DNA of 64,000 nucleotides from NCBI RefSeq assembly GCF_003202915.1, contig NZ_QGLP01000007.1, forward strand, positions 1 through 64,000, written 5' to 3'. Below, piece by piece: positions 9,661-20,177 of this stretch. Origin of the DNA: Gilliamella apicola. Its GTDB lineage: Bacteria > Pseudomonadota > Gammaproteobacteria > Enterobacterales > Orbaceae. A program made the translations under genes and the position numbers. Positions within the stretch are counted from its first letter, which is position 1. Every line of letters starts with the position of its first letter. The notes under the pieces are model-generated. The model made no database searches, was not told the DNA's origin, and saw only the letters and a list, made by a program, of their open reading frames with translations.

Positions 9661-10752
9661 TTATTTGCGGCGTAAACCTTCAGCATTAGCTGCTTTTATT
9701 GCTGCGAATACTGTTTCTGGAGAAATTTCAGCTGGAGAATTATGAATTGATTCACCTTGCGCACAAGCTAAAGTTGCCACTTGCATTAAATCATCATCGC
9801 TAACATTAGCTAAGCCAATTTCTGCTAGCGTAGTTGGCAACCCTACGGACTGACAAAAATGATAAACTGTCTCTATCATCTGTGGCTCACTATCAATTAA
9901 CATTAACATAGCTAGGGTACCAAACGCCACTTTTTCACCATGCCAATACTGATGCGTTGCTTCTAATGCGGTAAATCCATTATGAATGGCATGAGCAGCT
10001 GAAAGCCCACCACTTTCAAATCCTAATCCAGAAAGTAGTGTATTGGCTTCAATCACATGTTCCAGTGCAGAGGTTACTACTTTTTGTTCACAAGCATTTT
10101 TAGCCTGAACACCATATTTTAACAATATTTCAAAACAAAATTTTGCTAGGGCAAAGGCGGTGATTGGACCTGGTCGTCCGGTCATATTTCCGGCTTTTGA
10201 TTGTCGACAATCTTCGGCTTCAAACCAAGTTGCTAAAGCATCACCCATACCTGCAACTAAAAATCTTGCAGGCGCATTAGCAATAACTTTTGAATCAACT
10301 AAAACGACATCAGGATTTCTTGGTAACACAAAATAGCGTTTAAATTCACCTGTTGAGGTATAAATTACTGATAAAGCACTACAAGGCGCATCGGTTGAAG
10401 CTAGTGTTGGCACAACAACACATGGATAATGAATAGTCGCGGCTACCGCTTTTGCTGTATCAATAACCTTACCTCCACCTATACCAACAATCACATCAAT
10501 ATTTTGAGCTTTAGCTAACTCAATAATTCTTGTAATCTCTTCGTCACTACACTCTCGGTTAAAAATATCAACAACACTTTCAATCTTACCGGATAGTGAT
10601 TTTTCGATAGTTTTAGATAAATTTTTGTGGGCAGATGGACTTTCCAACAATAACGCTTTTTTACCTAGCCTCGCTAATTCTTCGCCTAAACTATTTTCAA
10701 TGGCATTAAAACCTTGAATGTAACGATTAGGGAAAAGTGCAGTAGTAATCAT
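9661..10752 (-). CDS. gldA: Glycerol dehydrogenase (iron-containing alcohol dehydrogenase family)
   Basis: NAD-dependent, zinc-requiring oxidation of glycerol to dihydroxyacetone in the cytosol. The 363-residue protein has the nucleotide-binding GIGGGKVIDTAK motif, the PTLASTDAPCSALSV signature and the metal ligands of the family (an aspartate in AGMGDALATW, and histidines in AAHAIHNGF and HQYWHGEKVA). It is monocistronic between dnaE and fabF. It fits fermentative glycerol or methylglyoxal handling, but nothing in the neighbourhood adds to that. Confidence 0.94.
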   Translation of the reverse strand: MITTALFPNRYIQGFNAIENSLGEELARLGKKALLLESPSAHKNLSKTIEKSLSGKIESVVDIFNRECSDEEITRIIELAKAQNIDVIVGIGGGKVIDTAKAVAATIHYPCVVVPTLASTDAPCSALSVIYTSTGEFKRYFVLPRNPDVVLVDSKVIANAPARFLVAGMGDALATWFEAEDCRQSKAGNMTGRPGPITAFALAKFCFEILLKYGVQAKNACEQKVVTSALEHVIEANTLLSGLGFESGGLSAAHAIHNGFTALEATHQYWHGEKVAFGTLAMLMLIDSEPQMIETVYHFCQSVGLPTTLAEIGLANVSDDDLMQVATLACAQGESIHNSPAEISPETVFAAIKAANAEGLRRK

Positions 10753-10950
10753 AATAACAACTCCTAAAAATTAAAAAAATCTTGCATAGATAAATCTTAT
10801 TACCATTATTCAGAAAAATATTTTTTATCCATGTGGCTATGTTCAAACATACGCTTTTATTATGAATAAGCTACTAAATATTTTTAAAAATGAGGTATAT
10901 GCCACATTTTTTATTATGAAAAGTATTGTCAAAAGATTAAAACAGATGAT

Positions 10951-10974
10951 TCCCATCACTAAACCGTGATGGGA
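10951..10974 (-). terminator. Hairpin downstream of fabF
   Basis: TCCCATCAC and its perfect complement surround a six-base loop ten bases after the fabF stop. The T-rich tract follows only after about ten bases, so intrinsic termination is possible but not clear. Confidence 0.45.
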
Positions 10975-10984
10975 AGAAAGGAGA

Positions 10985-12229
10985 TTAGATCTTCTTGAAT
11001 AAAACTGAACCGTTGGTACCACCGAAACCAAATGAATTACAAAGAGCATATTCTAAGTTTTTCACTTGACGAGCTGTATGGGGAACATAATCCAGATCAC
11101 AACCCTCATCAGGGTTATCAAGATTAATTGTTGGTGGAACAGCCTGATCTCGTAAGGCAAGCACTGTAAAGATAGATTCAACGGCACCTGCTGCACCTAA
11201 TAAATGCCCAATCATTGATTTAGTTGAACTTACCATTACTTTATTAGCGTTTTCTTGGAAAATACTTTTAACTGCCTGAGTTTCAGCTTTGTCACCAGCC
11301 GGAGTTGATGTACCATGAGCATTAATATAACCAATTTGTTCAGGTGTTATACCTGCATCACGAATTGCACATTTCATGGCTAATGCTGCTCCACTACCAT
11401 CAGCTGGAGGTGAAGTCATATGATAAGCATCACCACTCATACCAAAGCCAACTACTTCAGCATAAATTTTAGCACCACGCTTTTTAGCATGTTCATATTC
11501 TTCTAGGAACATAATACCTGCCCCATCACCCAGTACAAAACCATCACGGTCTTTATCCCATGGGCGACTTGCAGCTTTTGGATTATCATTATTCGTTGAT
11601 AATGCTCTAGCGGCACCAAAACCGCCTATACCAAGAGGAGTACTCGCTTTTTCACCGCCTCCAGCTAACATCGCATCAGCATCACCATAAGCAATCATAC
11701 GAGCTGCATGGCCAATATTATGTACACCAGAAGAGCAAGCAGTAGCAATAGTAATACTTGGACCTTTTAATCCATAAATAATGGATAAATGACCTGCAAT
11801 CATATTAACTATAGTTGAAGGCACAAAAAATGGACTAATTTTGCGTGGACCACCATTAACTAATGCACTATGATTTTCTTCAATTAATCCTAGTCCACCA
11901 ATACCTGAACCGATAGCACAACCGATGCGCTCAGCATTTTCTTCTGTAATTTCAATGCCCGCGTCTTGCATTGCCTGCATACCTGCAGCAATACCATATT
12001 GGATAAAATAATCCATTTTACGTGCATCTTTACGTGAAATATTATAATCTTCGCCATTAAAGTCTTTAACCATCGCTGCGAAGCGCGTTGCAAAAGGGGC
12101 TGTATCAAAGTGTTCTATAAGTTCTACTCCACTTTGACCTGCTAATAAAGCTTGCCAAGTAGAATCAACTGTATTACCTACTGGAGATATCATGCCCATT
12201 CCAGTAACAACAACTCTGCGTTTAGACAC
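10985..12229 (-). CDS. fabF: 3-oxoacyl-ACP synthase II
   Basis: Condensing enzyme of type II fatty acid elongation, including the temperature-sensitive step to cis-vaccenate. The 414-residue protein has the catalytic cysteine in [10 protein letters not shown] and the two catalytic histidines in [11 protein letters not shown] and [12 protein letters not shown]. It is the last gene of the yceD-to-fabF operon, about 160 bases after acpP. Confidence 0.97.
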   Translation of the reverse strand: MSKRRVVVTGMGMISPVGNTVDSTWQALLAGQSGVELIEHFDTAPFATRFAAMVKDFNGEDYNISRKDARKMDYFIQYGIAAGMQAMQDAGIEITEENAERIGCAIGSGIGGLGLIEENHSALVNGGPRKISPFFVPSTIVNMIAGHLSIIYGLKGPSITIATACSSGVHNIGHAARMIAYGDADAMLAGGGEKASTPLGIGGFGAARALSTNNDNPKAASRPWDKDRDGFVLGDGAGIMFLEEYEHAKKRGAKIYAEVVGFGMSGDAYHMTSPPADGSGAALAMKCAIRDAGITPEQIGYINAHGTSTPAGDKAETQAVKSIFQENANKVMVSSTKSMIGHLLGAAGAVESIFTVLALRDQAVPPTINLDNPDEGCDLDYVPHTARQVKNLEYALCNSFGFGGTNGSVLFKKI

Positions 12230-12346
12230 ATTGTCCTCCAGAAAAGGATTGAAATGAAATTTGAATCATTGAAATTTTTATTATCAGTTTTCAGAACTAA
12301 CTTATGCCAAATTCTTTTTTTGGAAAATAGCGACATAAATACAAAC

Positions 12347-12368
12347 TAGGCGATCATTTGACCGCCTA
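12347..12368 (-). terminator. Weak hairpin between acpP and fabF
   Basis: TAGGCG and CGCCTA flank a ten-base loop. On the minus strand a T-rich but interrupted tract follows. It could reduce read-through from acpP to fabF, which would fit the much larger need for ACP than for FabF. The evidence is limited to the inverted repeat. Confidence 0.35.
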
Positions 12369-12388
12369 TTATGAAAACTCTGCCAACC

Positions 12389-12622
12389 TTATTGATTTGC
12401 AGTAATGTAATCGATTGCTGATTGTACAGTTGTAATTTTTTCAGCTTCTTCATCAGGAATTTCAGTATCAAATTCTTCTTCTAAAGCCATAACTAATTCA
12501 ACTGTATCAAGAGAGTCAGCGCCAAGATCTTCAACGAAAGAAGATTCATTTTTAACTTCGTCCTCTTTCACACCAAGTTGCTCAACAATAATTTTCTTAA
12601 CTCGCTCTTCAATAGTGCTCAT
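12389..12622 (-). CDS. acpP: Acyl carrier protein
   Basis: Carrier of growing acyl chains on a 4'-phosphopantetheine arm. From this ATG the protein has 77 residues, starting STIEERVKK as in E. coli. The prosthetic-group serine is S37 in DLGADSLDT. The frame stays open upstream to 12697, but that part has no counterpart in ACP. It is very acidic, as expected, and sits between fabG and fabF in the conserved order. Confidence 0.98.
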   Translation of the reverse strand: MSTIEERVKKIIVEQLGVKEDEVKNESSFVEDLGADSLDTVELVMALEEEFDTEIPDEEAEKITTVQSAIDYITANQ

Positions 12623-12771
12623 ACTCTTTTTTTTCCTATAAATATCGCCGAAAGTGGCGGTGAATGTAAGTTTATAAAATGTTGAAAAAGATGCCAATCA
12701 TTTTTCAACCCAATTGCTTAATTTTTGTTCAAAAAGTAAATTATTGGTTCATTTTACACTATTCTGATGAA

Positions 12772-13506
12772 TTACACCATATACATGCCACCATTGACAT
12801 GCAAAGTTTCACCAGTGATGTAAGATGCCTCATCAGAAGCCAAGAACGCAACTGCATTAGCAATTTCAGCTGGTTCACCTAAACGCCCTGCTGGTACTTG
12901 CGCTAATGTTAACGCTTTTTGTTCATCAGTTAATGCTTCTGTCATATCAGTTGCAATGAATCCTGGGGCGACTACATTTACCGTAATACCTCTAGATGCA
13001 ACTTCACGTGCTAGTGATTTACTAAATCCAATTAATCCAGCTTTTGCCGCCGCATAGTTAGCTTGGCCTGCATTGCCCATAGTCCCAACAACAGATCCTA
13101 TAGTAATGATTCTACCATAACGTTTTTTCATCATAGTACGCATTAATGCTTTTGATAAACGAAATACCGATGTTAAATTAGTATCTAAAATATCTTGCCA
13201 TTCATCTTCTTTCATTCGCATTAATAAATTATCACGGGTAATACCGGCATTATTAACTAGAATATCGATATCGCCAAATTCCGTTTTAATGGCATTAATG
13301 GTTGATTCAATCGATGCTTCGTCGGTCACATTTAGCGCTAAACCTTTACCGTTAGAGCCTAAATAATCACTTATGGCTTGGGCACCTTTTTCTGTTGTTG
13401 CAGTTCCAATTACGGTAGCACCACAAGCAACTAATTTTTCTGCAATTGCTTTACCAATTCCACGGCTGGCACCTGTGACTAAAGCAATTTTTCCTGATAG
13501 GTTCAT
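12772..13506 (-). CDS. fabG: 3-oxoacyl-ACP reductase
   Basis: NADPH-dependent reduction of 3-oxoacyl-ACP. The 244-residue short-chain dehydrogenase has TGASRGIG near the N-terminus, NNAG, the catalytic serine in GSVVG, and YAAAK with the catalytic tyrosine and lysine. An ATG at 13524 is also in frame, but the one at 13506 gives the E. coli-like start (MNLSGKIAL) and has AAGGGG at a good distance upstream. Only 18 bases separate it from fabD. Confidence 0.97.
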   Translation of the reverse strand: MNLSGKIALVTGASRGIGKAIAEKLVACGATVIGTATTEKGAQAISDYLGSNGKGLALNVTDEASIESTINAIKTEFGDIDILVNNAGITRDNLLMRMKEDEWQDILDTNLTSVFRLSKALMRTMMKKRYGRIITIGSVVGTMGNAGQANYAAAKAGLIGFSKSLAREVASRGITVNVVAPGFIATDMTEALTDEQKALTLAQVPAGRLGEPAEIANAVAFLASDEASYITGETLHVNGGMYMV

Positions 13507-13524
13507 AACTACCCCTTTTATCAT

Positions 13525-14460
13525 TTATTTAGTATTTTCTATCGCAACATCTAATGACGCTTTATCATTAACAGCGCAAGCTGATAATGAATCAACAATT
13601 CGTTTAGTTAAACCAGTTAATACTTTACCTGGTCCCATTTCCACTAACAGTGTTACTCCTTGTTTTGCCATTTCTTCAACGCTTTCAGTCCAACGAACAG
13701 GACTATATAGCTGAGCTATTAATGCGGCTTTAATTTTTTCTGCTGATGTTTCAACTTTAACATCGACATTATTAATTACCGCAAACTTAGGAGTATTGAA
13801 TGTAATATCATTTAAAGTTATCGCTAATTTATCAGCAGCAGGTTTCATTAAGGCACAATGAGAAGGTACACTAACTGCAAGCGGTAATGCACGTTTAGCA
13901 CCAGCCTCTTTACAAAGCGCCCCTGCGCGTTCAACCGCTTCTTTATTACCGGCTATAACAACTTGGCCTGGTGAATTGAAATTAACTGGTGCAACAACTT
14001 GACCTTGAGCCGCTTGTTCACATGCTTTTTGAATTGAATCGTTATCTAAACCAATAATAGCAAACATCGCGCCAGTACCACTTGGTACCGCTTCTTGCAT
14101 TAGTTTTCCACGTAATTCAACTAATTTAATAGAATCTTTAAAATCAATTACGCCGGCACATACCAATGCGGAGTATTCTCCTAAACTGTGACCAGACATA
14201 AATTCAGGTTGAGCACCATTTATACTTTGCCAAACACGGTAAATAGCTACCGATGAAGCAAGTAATGCCGGTTGAGTTTGCCACGTTTTATTGAGTTCTT
14301 CAGCTGGCCCCTCTTGCACTAAAGCCCATAAATCATAACCTAACACTTGTGACGCTTCATCAAAAGTTGACTTAACAACTGGATAGTTTTCCGCAAGATC
14401 TTTTAACATACCTACAGCTTGTGAGCCTTGTCCTGGAAATACCATTGCAAATTTGGTCAT
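13525..14460 (-). CDS. fabD: Malonyl-CoA:ACP transacylase
   Basis: Transfers malonyl from CoA to ACP. The 311-residue protein has the nucleophile motif GHSLGEYSAL and the downstream catalytic histidine in VPSHCALM. The N-terminal FPGQGSQ is intact. It sits between fabH and fabG in the standard order. Confidence 0.97.
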   Translation of the reverse strand: MTKFAMVFPGQGSQAVGMLKDLAENYPVVKSTFDEASQVLGYDLWALVQEGPAEELNKTWQTQPALLASSVAIYRVWQSINGAQPEFMSGHSLGEYSALVCAGVIDFKDSIKLVELRGKLMQEAVPSGTGAMFAIIGLDNDSIQKACEQAAQGQVVAPVNFNSPGQVVIAGNKEAVERAGALCKEAGAKRALPLAVSVPSHCALMKPAADKLAITLNDITFNTPKFAVINNVDVKVETSAEKIKAALIAQLYSPVRWTESVEEMAKQGVTLLVEMGPGKVLTGLTKRIVDSLSACAVNDKASLDVAIENTK

Positions 14461-14496
14461 TTTTGAAATCCTTGATTACCTAAAATAAGTTATAAA

Positions 14497-15450
14497 TTAA
14501 AATTTAACGAGTGCCGAACCCCAAACAAAACCACCACCGAAAGCTTCTAATAAAATTAATTGCCCTCGCTTAATACGGCCATCTCGTACCCCAGTATCTA
14601 AAGCACAAGGCACGGACGCGGCAGAAGTATTGCCTTGTTTATCAAGCGTCACAATAACCTTACTCATATCCATATCAAGGCGTTTAGCCGTTGCTGAAAT
14701 AATACGTAAATTAGCCTGATGAGGAACTAACCAATCTAAATCTGATTTCTTAAATGCATTTTCGTTCAAAAGTTCATCGACTAAATTTGAAAGTTCTTTG
14801 ACCGCAATTTTGAATACTTCATTACCTTGCATTGTCATATAGACAGGATCATTCAATGAACGACGATCGACATAGGGATATTTTAATAGTTCACCATAAC
14901 GACCATCCGCATGAAGATGAGAAGCAATAATTCCAGGTTCTTGAGAAGCACCGACCACAACCGCGCCCGCACCATCACCAAAAATAATAATTGTACCGCG
15001 ATCATTTGGATTAACACCGCGAGTTAACATATCTGAGCCAACAACTAAAGCATATTTAATTGCACCGCTTTTTACATATTTATCCGCAATATCTAGCGCA
15101 TAGATAAATCCTGAACAAGCTGCCGATACATCAAATGCAATTACATCACCCAGTTCCAATTTAGCTTGTAATTCAGTAGCAGAACTAGGAAAAGCATTAA
15201 CCGAGGTGGCTGTTGCAACAATAATTAAACCAATTTCTTGTTTATCAATATCAGCCATTTCAATCGCGTTAATCGCTGCTTCATAAGCCATACTCGTAAC
15301 GGTTTCATCGGGTGCGGCAATACGTCTCTCTTTAATACCAGTACGAGTTGTTATCCACTCGTCACTAGTATCCACCATCTTTTCAAGATCGGCATTGGTT
15401 CTTATTTGTTTTGGAAGGTAACTTCCTGTTCCTAATATCTTTGTATACAT
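14497..15450 (-). CDS. fabH: 3-oxoacyl-ACP synthase III
   Basis: Starts fatty acid synthesis by condensing acetyl-CoA with malonyl-ACP. The 317-residue protein has the Cys-His-Asn triad of KAS III: cysteine in [11 protein letters not shown], histidine in PHQANLRI and asparagine in GNTSAASVP. It begins four bases after the plsX stop. Confidence 0.97.
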   Translation of the reverse strand: MYTKILGTGSYLPKQIRTNADLEKMVDTSDEWITTRTGIKERRIAAPDETVTSMAYEAAINAIEMADIDKQEIGLIIVATATSVNAFPSSATELQAKLELGDVIAFDVSAACSGFIYALDIADKYVKSGAIKYALVVGSDMLTRGVNPNDRGTIIIFGDGAGAVVVGASQEPGIIASHLHADGRYGELLKYPYVDRRSLNDPVYMTMQGNEVFKIAVKELSNLVDELLNENAFKKSDLDWLVPHQANLRIISATAKRLDMDMSKVIVTLDKQGNTSAASVPCALDTGVRDGRIKRGQLILLEAFGGGFVWGSALVKF

Positions 15451-15454
15451 CTAA

Positions 15455-16501
15455 TTATTCGCTCTTAGGTAGTGCGGAAGAAAGACTGTTGGCAATCTTC
15501 TCAGGTATATTGGTTTCGATAGCTAAAATAGCTTGTTCAATGGCTGCAAAAAAAGATTTTTGATTGGCACTACCGTGACTTTTAATCACAATACTTTGAA
15601 GTCCAAGTAAACAGGCGCCATTATATCGTCCTGGGTCTAAATAACCAAAATTTTTTACTATTTTTCGTTGCAGCCATTTACTCAACAATTTCATAATTAA
15701 TGAATTATGCCCTAACAGCATTTTGAATGATGACATAAAAATTTTGATCAATCCTTCTACGGTTTTTAACGTCACATTACCCACAAAACCATCACAAACA
15801 AGCACATCGGTTTTACCAGTTAACAACTCGTTACCTTCTAAATAACCGATATAATTGATTTGATCATTGGCTTTCAAAATAGACGCCGCAGCACGAATTT
15901 TATCTAATCCCTTAATATCTTCTTCACCAATATTAAGTAAGGCAACCCGCGGATTTTCAATATGCAGCACTGACTTTGCTAAAATTTCGCCCATTATGGC
16001 AAATTGCACTAACATATCACTATCGCATTCTGCATTAGCCCCTAAATCGAGCACAACTGTATTTTGATTATTCAAAGCAGGAATAGTTGCAACTAACGCC
16101 GGTCGATCGATGCCAGTTAATGAATGCAATAATAACTTTGATAGCCCCATCAGTGCACCGGTATTACCAGCACTGACACAAGCCTGAGCTTTATTGCTTT
16201 TTACTAACTCCAATGCAATTCTCATTGAGGAGCCCTGACTATGTCTAATTGCATATGATGGCTTCATATCATTAGTAATAATCGAAGTAGATTCAGTTAT
16301 CATCAAACGACCACATTCTTGATATTGGCTAACCAGCTTTGCATTTTCTTTAGACAAAAAGGCGTTGACTTCCTTTAAATCACCGATAAGGAAGATAGAG
16401 AGGTTTGGATAATGGTGTAATGCTTGAATTGCAGCAGGAACAACAATACGAGGACCGAAGTCCCCGCTCATAGCATCTAACGCAATGGTTAGATTATCCA
16501 A
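15455..16501 (-). CDS. plsX: Phosphate acyltransferase PlsX
   Basis: Makes acyl-phosphate from acyl-ACP for phospholipid synthesis. The 348-residue protein follows E. coli PlsX (ALDAMSGDFGP near the start, QACVSAGNTGALMG, NIGEEDIKGLD, DGFVGNVTLK). The start codon is TTG at 16501, with CAGGTGACAC upstream. From memory E. coli plsX also uses TTG, which would suggest selection for low translation. A later ATG (codon 11) would cut into the conserved N-terminus. Confidence 0.95.
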   Translation of the reverse strand: MDNLTIALDAMSGDFGPRIVVPAAIQALHHYPNLSIFLIGDLKEVNAFLSKENAKLVSQYQECGRLMITESTSIITNDMKPSYAIRHSQGSSMRIALELVKSNKAQACVSAGNTGALMGLSKLLLHSLTGIDRPALVATIPALNNQNTVVLDLGANAECDSDMLVQFAIMGEILAKSVLHIENPRVALLNIGEEDIKGLDKIRAAASILKANDQINYIGYLEGNELLTGKTDVLVCDGFVGNVTLKTVEGLIKIFMSSFKMLLGHNSLIMKLLSKWLQRKIVKNFGYLDPGRYNGACLLGLQSIVIKSHGSANQKSFFAAIEQAILAIETNIPEKIANSLSSALPKSE

Positions 16502-16534
16502 AGTGTCACCTGAAGATTTCTAATTACTAAGTAA

Positions 16535-16702
16535 TTATTTAGAAATCACTTTACGACCACGATAATAACCATCAGCGGTTACGTGATGACGTAAATGTGT
16601 TTTTCCTGATTCATCAACTGAGATATTAGCAACAGTTAATGCATCATGAGAACGACGCATACCACGTTTTGCACGAGTTTTACGATTCTGTTGAACAGCC
16701 AT
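16535..16702 (-). CDS. rpmF: 50S ribosomal protein L32
   Basis: Short gene of 55 codons, found by reading the minus strand between yceD and plsX. The protein starts [20 protein letters not shown] and ends [10 protein letters not shown], with the basic character and length of L32. The zinc-binding cysteines of some L32 proteins are absent, as in E. coli. It begins four bases after yceD, in the conserved yceD-rpmF-plsX order that links ribosome and lipid synthesis. Confidence 0.97.
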   Translation of the reverse strand: MAVQQNRKTRAKRGMRRSHDALTVANISVDESGKTHLRHHVTADGYYRGRKVISK

Positions 16703-16706
16703 GGAT

Positions 16707-17216
16707 TTACCCCTTATTCTTTAAACTAACTAAAATTGCAAATGGATTTGGTTTTTCATTCTCCGCTGGAATTTCACCAAATACCATATCTGCCTCTGAC
16801 ACTTCGCAGTGTTTACTATCATGCACCGGGACAATTGGTAAAGAGAGAATAATTTCGTCCTCAATTAACGCTAATATATCTACTTCACCAAACTCGTTAA
16901 CTAAAACGGGCTCATAATGTTCCGGTAATGTCTCTGCTTGAGCATCGCTCTTAACAGGACTAAATTTATTCATCACATGAACTTCAGTGATAAAAGGTTT
17001 AAAACAACGCTGACAAATTTGTTCTAGCGTCATTTTTGCATCAATGGTGATAACGCAAAGTCTTTGCTCATCAAAATCAAAAGACAAATGACATTCGATA
17101 TCACTTTTTGGACTTTCAATCCTCGTTGCACTTTGAGCTGGATAATATCCAATATAATCAAGTCGTTTTTGTGCTGCTTTGATTGGGTCAATTGTTAATG
17201 GTAATTTATTTTGCAT
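16707..17216 (-). CDS. yceD: YceD (DUF177), large-subunit rRNA accumulation protein
   Basis: DUF177 protein of 169 residues, required for normal 23S rRNA levels in E. coli and plants. It has the expected central cysteine pair (CQRCFKPF) and an acidic C-terminal half. Position directly before rpmF and after a strong promoter supports the call. The molecular activity is not known. Confidence 0.92.
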   Translation of the reverse strand: MQNKLPLTIDPIKAAQKRLDYIGYYPAQSATRIESPKSDIECHLSFDFDEQRLCVITIDAKMTLEQICQRCFKPFITEVHVMNKFSPVKSDAQAETLPEHYEPVLVNEFGEVDILALIEDEIILSLPIVPVHDSKHCEVSEADMVFGEIPAENEKPNPFAILVSLKNKG

Positions 17217-17284
17217 AAGATATGCACCCCAACCTTAAAAATTATTAAGTGTAGCTAAAAACCACACAAAGCCATAAGGCGCGC

Positions 17285-17313
17285 ATCTTACCCTTAAATC
17301 ACTGTTTCGTCAA
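17285..17313 (-). promoter_or_regulatory. Promoter of the yceD-rpmF-plsX-fab operon
   Basis: On the minus strand, TTGACG (17313-17308) and TAAGAT (17290-17285) are separated by 17 bases. The next bases, GCGCGCC, form a GC-rich discriminator, typical of growth-rate or stringently controlled promoters. It lies about 70 bases before yceD, so it can drive the whole ribosome/lipid operon. Confidence 0.75.
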
Positions 17314-17513
17314 TGGGCAAGCACAAGATAATTTGTTTTAATTTTTGATTATTTTCTTAATATTTATAAGTTTTATTTTACTTCATAATTAGCAAAAAAA
17401 ATATTGAAGGAAGTTTTTTTTGCGTCAAAAATCGTTATTTATTTAACCATTACCTAACAATTTTTATTCACTTGATAAAATTCCATTTTCAATTTTAAAT
17501 TAAAACGAATTAA

Positions 17514-19433
17514 TTATGATAATCGCCCAAAACTATCTTTCACTATAGCTTGAAAATCATCAAAGTTACGACTGTTTAATAACCGCTTAGTTGATCTCTC
17601 TTTAACAAAATTGACGACTAAGTTATAAATTCGCATCGCATCTTCATATTCATCTTTGCTAATTGCTAATAAGAAAATAACATGCGCAATTTCATTTTTA
17701 TTCCATTCAATGCCTTGAGGAGCCAAAATAGTGGTAACTACTGTCTTTTTGGCCAACAACCCAACTGAATGTGGAATGGCAATATTTTCTCCGATTAAGG
17801 TTGATACAATACTTTCTCGCTCTACTACAGATGGATAAAAGTCCTGTCCCACATATCCGGACTCCTCAAGCCGCTGACAAACCATCTGAAACAGTTCACT
17901 TTGTGTCATCGGTTTATCAATAATTAGGAAAAACTTTTCATTAAAAAAACGCTCAATAATATATGGCATAGTGCGATCAACCATAGATAAACGTCCTAAT
18001 TGTTCAAGTTGATAAGGCGTTGGAAACGGTGCAATTTTCACTATTTGTTTATCTTTTTCGGTTAAGCGAACGGTTGATACCACAAAGTCTTCCTCAATAT
18101 TGGTTAACTGTTCATACTCTCGATAAGATAGTGTACGGTTGATTAAAATATGCGGAAAATCGCGGTTAATTTTTGATTCAATCATGCGCATAGTTGCGTT
18201 ACCTAATTCACTAACCAGTAAAATTTGCACTAATCTTTCATATCCAGCACTATAATTACGCTCCAATGCCACACCAATATGAATTGCTAAATAACTAATT
18301 TCATCTTCAGTCATTTCAACATCCGTAAATTTATGAATATTCGCTAATGCCGATAAAGTAATATCATAAGCAAAAGGATAATATTGTTTAATTTCATGTA
18401 ATATTGGATTGAAAGTACGAATTTGGTATTTTATGCGAGATAGCATTGATGAAATATGAATTAGCATATCTTGGCGTAACTTCATATCCTGTTTTAAATT
18501 ATAGTGATAAGAATCATTAATATAAGACAAGATATGTTCAAATAGCTCTAAACTTTTGGCTTGGTTAGGCGATTCCATAATAGTGCGCGACATAATCTGC
18601 ACACATAAATAGTTAAATTCGGGTTCTGAAAGAGTGTTACCTAAAAAATAGGAGAAACCTTCAGAAACCTCACGCGCAGCGCCAATAACTGTCGAATCAA
18701 TATTATCGACTTGATATTCTACTAATTCATGCCCTTGTGTAATTCTGGTGATTGAAACGGCACAACAATAGAGCAGATACCCTTGACCTTCCGAAGTTAA
18801 TTTTAATTCAAAACGTTCAAACTGATTTTGTAGTACACTTTCCAGATAATCTAAATCAATATCAGATAATATCGCCTGAATTAGCCGAGTGAAATTAATA
18901 GTGTCTCCTGTTATATGATGTTGCCATAAAATATCAGTTAAACACGCTCGAATAGCCGATTCCTCACCAACTAATCGTATACCAGAATAAGGACGATTTT
19001 CCAACGATAAATGGTATTTATCTAGATATTGCTTAACTTCAATAACATCATTTTGTAATGTATTGCGGCTTAAAAACCATTCACCAGCAATATCATCCAA
19101 CTTTACTGATTTTGATTGGGTTAAAAATGCAATCAATAAGGCGGAAACGCGTTCTTTATTAGTCCGAGGAACCCGTTCTATTTGCTGAACAATCGGTATG
19201 GTTGCATACAAATTAGAATCGGATATGACAAGATGATAACCAACGTTCTTAACATAATCAACTTTAGCACCATAAGTGTGTAATATATCGTTAAGAGCAA
19301 CAATATCTGAACGAATAGTTCTTATTGATACTGAAAAACGATTTGCTAACTCTTTTTGAGGTAGCAATTCGTTTTTTATCGTATCAAAAATATACGCTAG
19401 TCGTTGATAGGGAAATAGCAATTTAGATGCCAT
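17514..19433 (-). CDS. PRD/EIIB/EIIA multidomain PTS-type regulator
   Basis: Regulator of 639 residues, of the BglG/MtlR/LicR type. Visible domains are an N-terminal HTH (about 24-52), a second HTH (about 112-137), PRD1 (about 180-290), PRD2 (about 310-400), an EIIB-like domain (about 402-490) and an EIIA-like domain (about 495-639). PRD2 keeps both phosphorylatable histidines (H326, H385), and the EIIA domain keeps H555 in IPHSVG. PRD1 has cysteines and a glutamine (C223/C224, Q279) where its histidines should be. The EIIB domain has serine (S408 in LLVSELG) where the cysteine should be. It is the last gene of the dga-like operon, three bases after the aldolase, and probably controls that operon. 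Confidence 0.88.
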   Translation of the reverse strand: MASKLLFPYQRLAYIFDTIKNELLPQKELANRFSVSIRTIRSDIVALNDILHTYGAKVDYVKNVGYHLVISDSNLYATIPIVQQIERVPRTNKERVSALLIAFLTQSKSVKLDDIAGEWFLSRNTLQNDVIEVKQYLDKYHLSLENRPYSGIRLVGEESAIRACLTDILWQHHITGDTINFTRLIQAILSDIDLDYLESVLQNQFERFELKLTSEGQGYLLYCCAVSITRITQGHELVEYQVDNIDSTVIGAAREVSEGFSYFLGNTLSEPEFNYLCVQIMSRTIMESPNQAKSLELFEHILSYINDSYHYNLKQDMKLRQDMLIHISSMLSRIKYQIRTFNPILHEIKQYYPFAYDITLSALANIHKFTDVEMTEDEISYLAIHIGVALERNYSAGYERLVQILLVSELGNATMRMIESKINRDFPHILINRTLSYREYEQLTNIEEDFVVSTVRLTEKDKQIVKIAPFPTPYQLEQLGRLSMVDRTMPYIIERFFNEKFFLIIDKPMTQSELFQMVCQRLEESGYVGQDFYPSVVERESIVSTLIGENIAIPHSVGLLAKKTVVTTILAPQGIEWNKNEIAHVIFLLAISKDEYEDAMRIYNLVVNFVKERSTKRLLNSRNFDDFQAIVKDSFGRLS

Positions 19434-19436
19434 TAC

Positions 19437-20177
19437 TCATCCTGCTAACTTTTGCGTAATCGTTAATAGTTGTTTAACATCTTCCGTTCTTGTCGCACCT
19501 GTAACTTTATCGATAATTGAGGTATAAATATGTGGAATAACTTTTTTCACACCAGCATTTAAAGCAATTTTTAAAATGGCTTCATAATTATCTAAATCTA
19601 TACCACCAGTAGGTTCTAGATAGAAATCATGTTCAGCACAACATTTAGCCACATATTCATATTCATCAATATGTTTTAACCCGCCCATAGGGAAATATTT
19701 TATAGAGCTCCCCCCCATGTCTTTTAATAAAGCAATTGCGGTTTCGACCGGCACGATTGCAGCGGGTGATTTTGAGCTTAGTGGTCCTGTGGCAATATTA
19801 ACTAAACCTACTTTACCAGTTGGTGATACAAGACCATTGATTACCGTTTCTTTTTGTCCTAATAAAGCTCGACTTGTTGCCACCCCTGTGAAAACTTGAT
19901 TGACATGTTGAGGCTGGAGAACTGCAGATATTTCTGACACCATAGTAGATTGGTTAGGATCACCTGCACCCAGACCAACAGAAATAGCATTATCAATCGC
20001 TAACGCATATTTTTTCATATCTGCTATTGCTTGCTGATTATCTGGATAATTTTTAGATAATACCCCCACAACAACATAAGTTTGCGCTGCTTCATAAATA
20101 GCACTAGCGTTATCAATTGAATTGGCTAATACGTTTAAACAAACACGATCGTTAAAATAATTTGGTGTCAATTGCAT
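19437..20177 (-). CDS. dgaF: 2-dehydro-3-deoxy-6-phosphogluconate aldolase, DgaF type
   Basis: Expected to split 2-keto-3-deoxy-6-phosphogluconate into pyruvate and glyceraldehyde-3-phosphate. The 246-residue protein belongs to the DgaF/EF_0839-like family found beside DgaE rather than the classical Eda family. Recognisable features are GLGAGDPNQS, a TGVATSR segment and PTGGIDLDNYE near the C-terminus. Its ATG overlaps the dgaE stop by one base, which indicates translational coupling. The family call is from remembered family features; the substrate is inferred from the pairing with DgaE. Confidence 0.85.
   Translation of the reverse strand: MQLTPNYFNDRVCLNVLANSIDNASAIYEAAQTYVVVGVLSKNYPDNQQAIADMKKYALAIDNAISVGLGAGDPNQSTMVSEISAVLQPQHVNQVFTGVATSRALLGQKETVINGLVSPTGKVGLVNIATGPLSSKSPAAIVPVETAIALLKDMGGSSIKYFPMGGLKHIDEYEYVAKCCAEHDFYLEPTGGIDLDNYEAILKIALNAGVKKVIPHIYTSIIDKVTGATRTEDVKQLLTITQKLAG

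Noticed and set aside
10843-11049. 68-codon minus-strand frame at the end of fabF
   Set aside because: It overlaps the end of fabF in another frame and covers the hairpin region; no ribosome site or family features.
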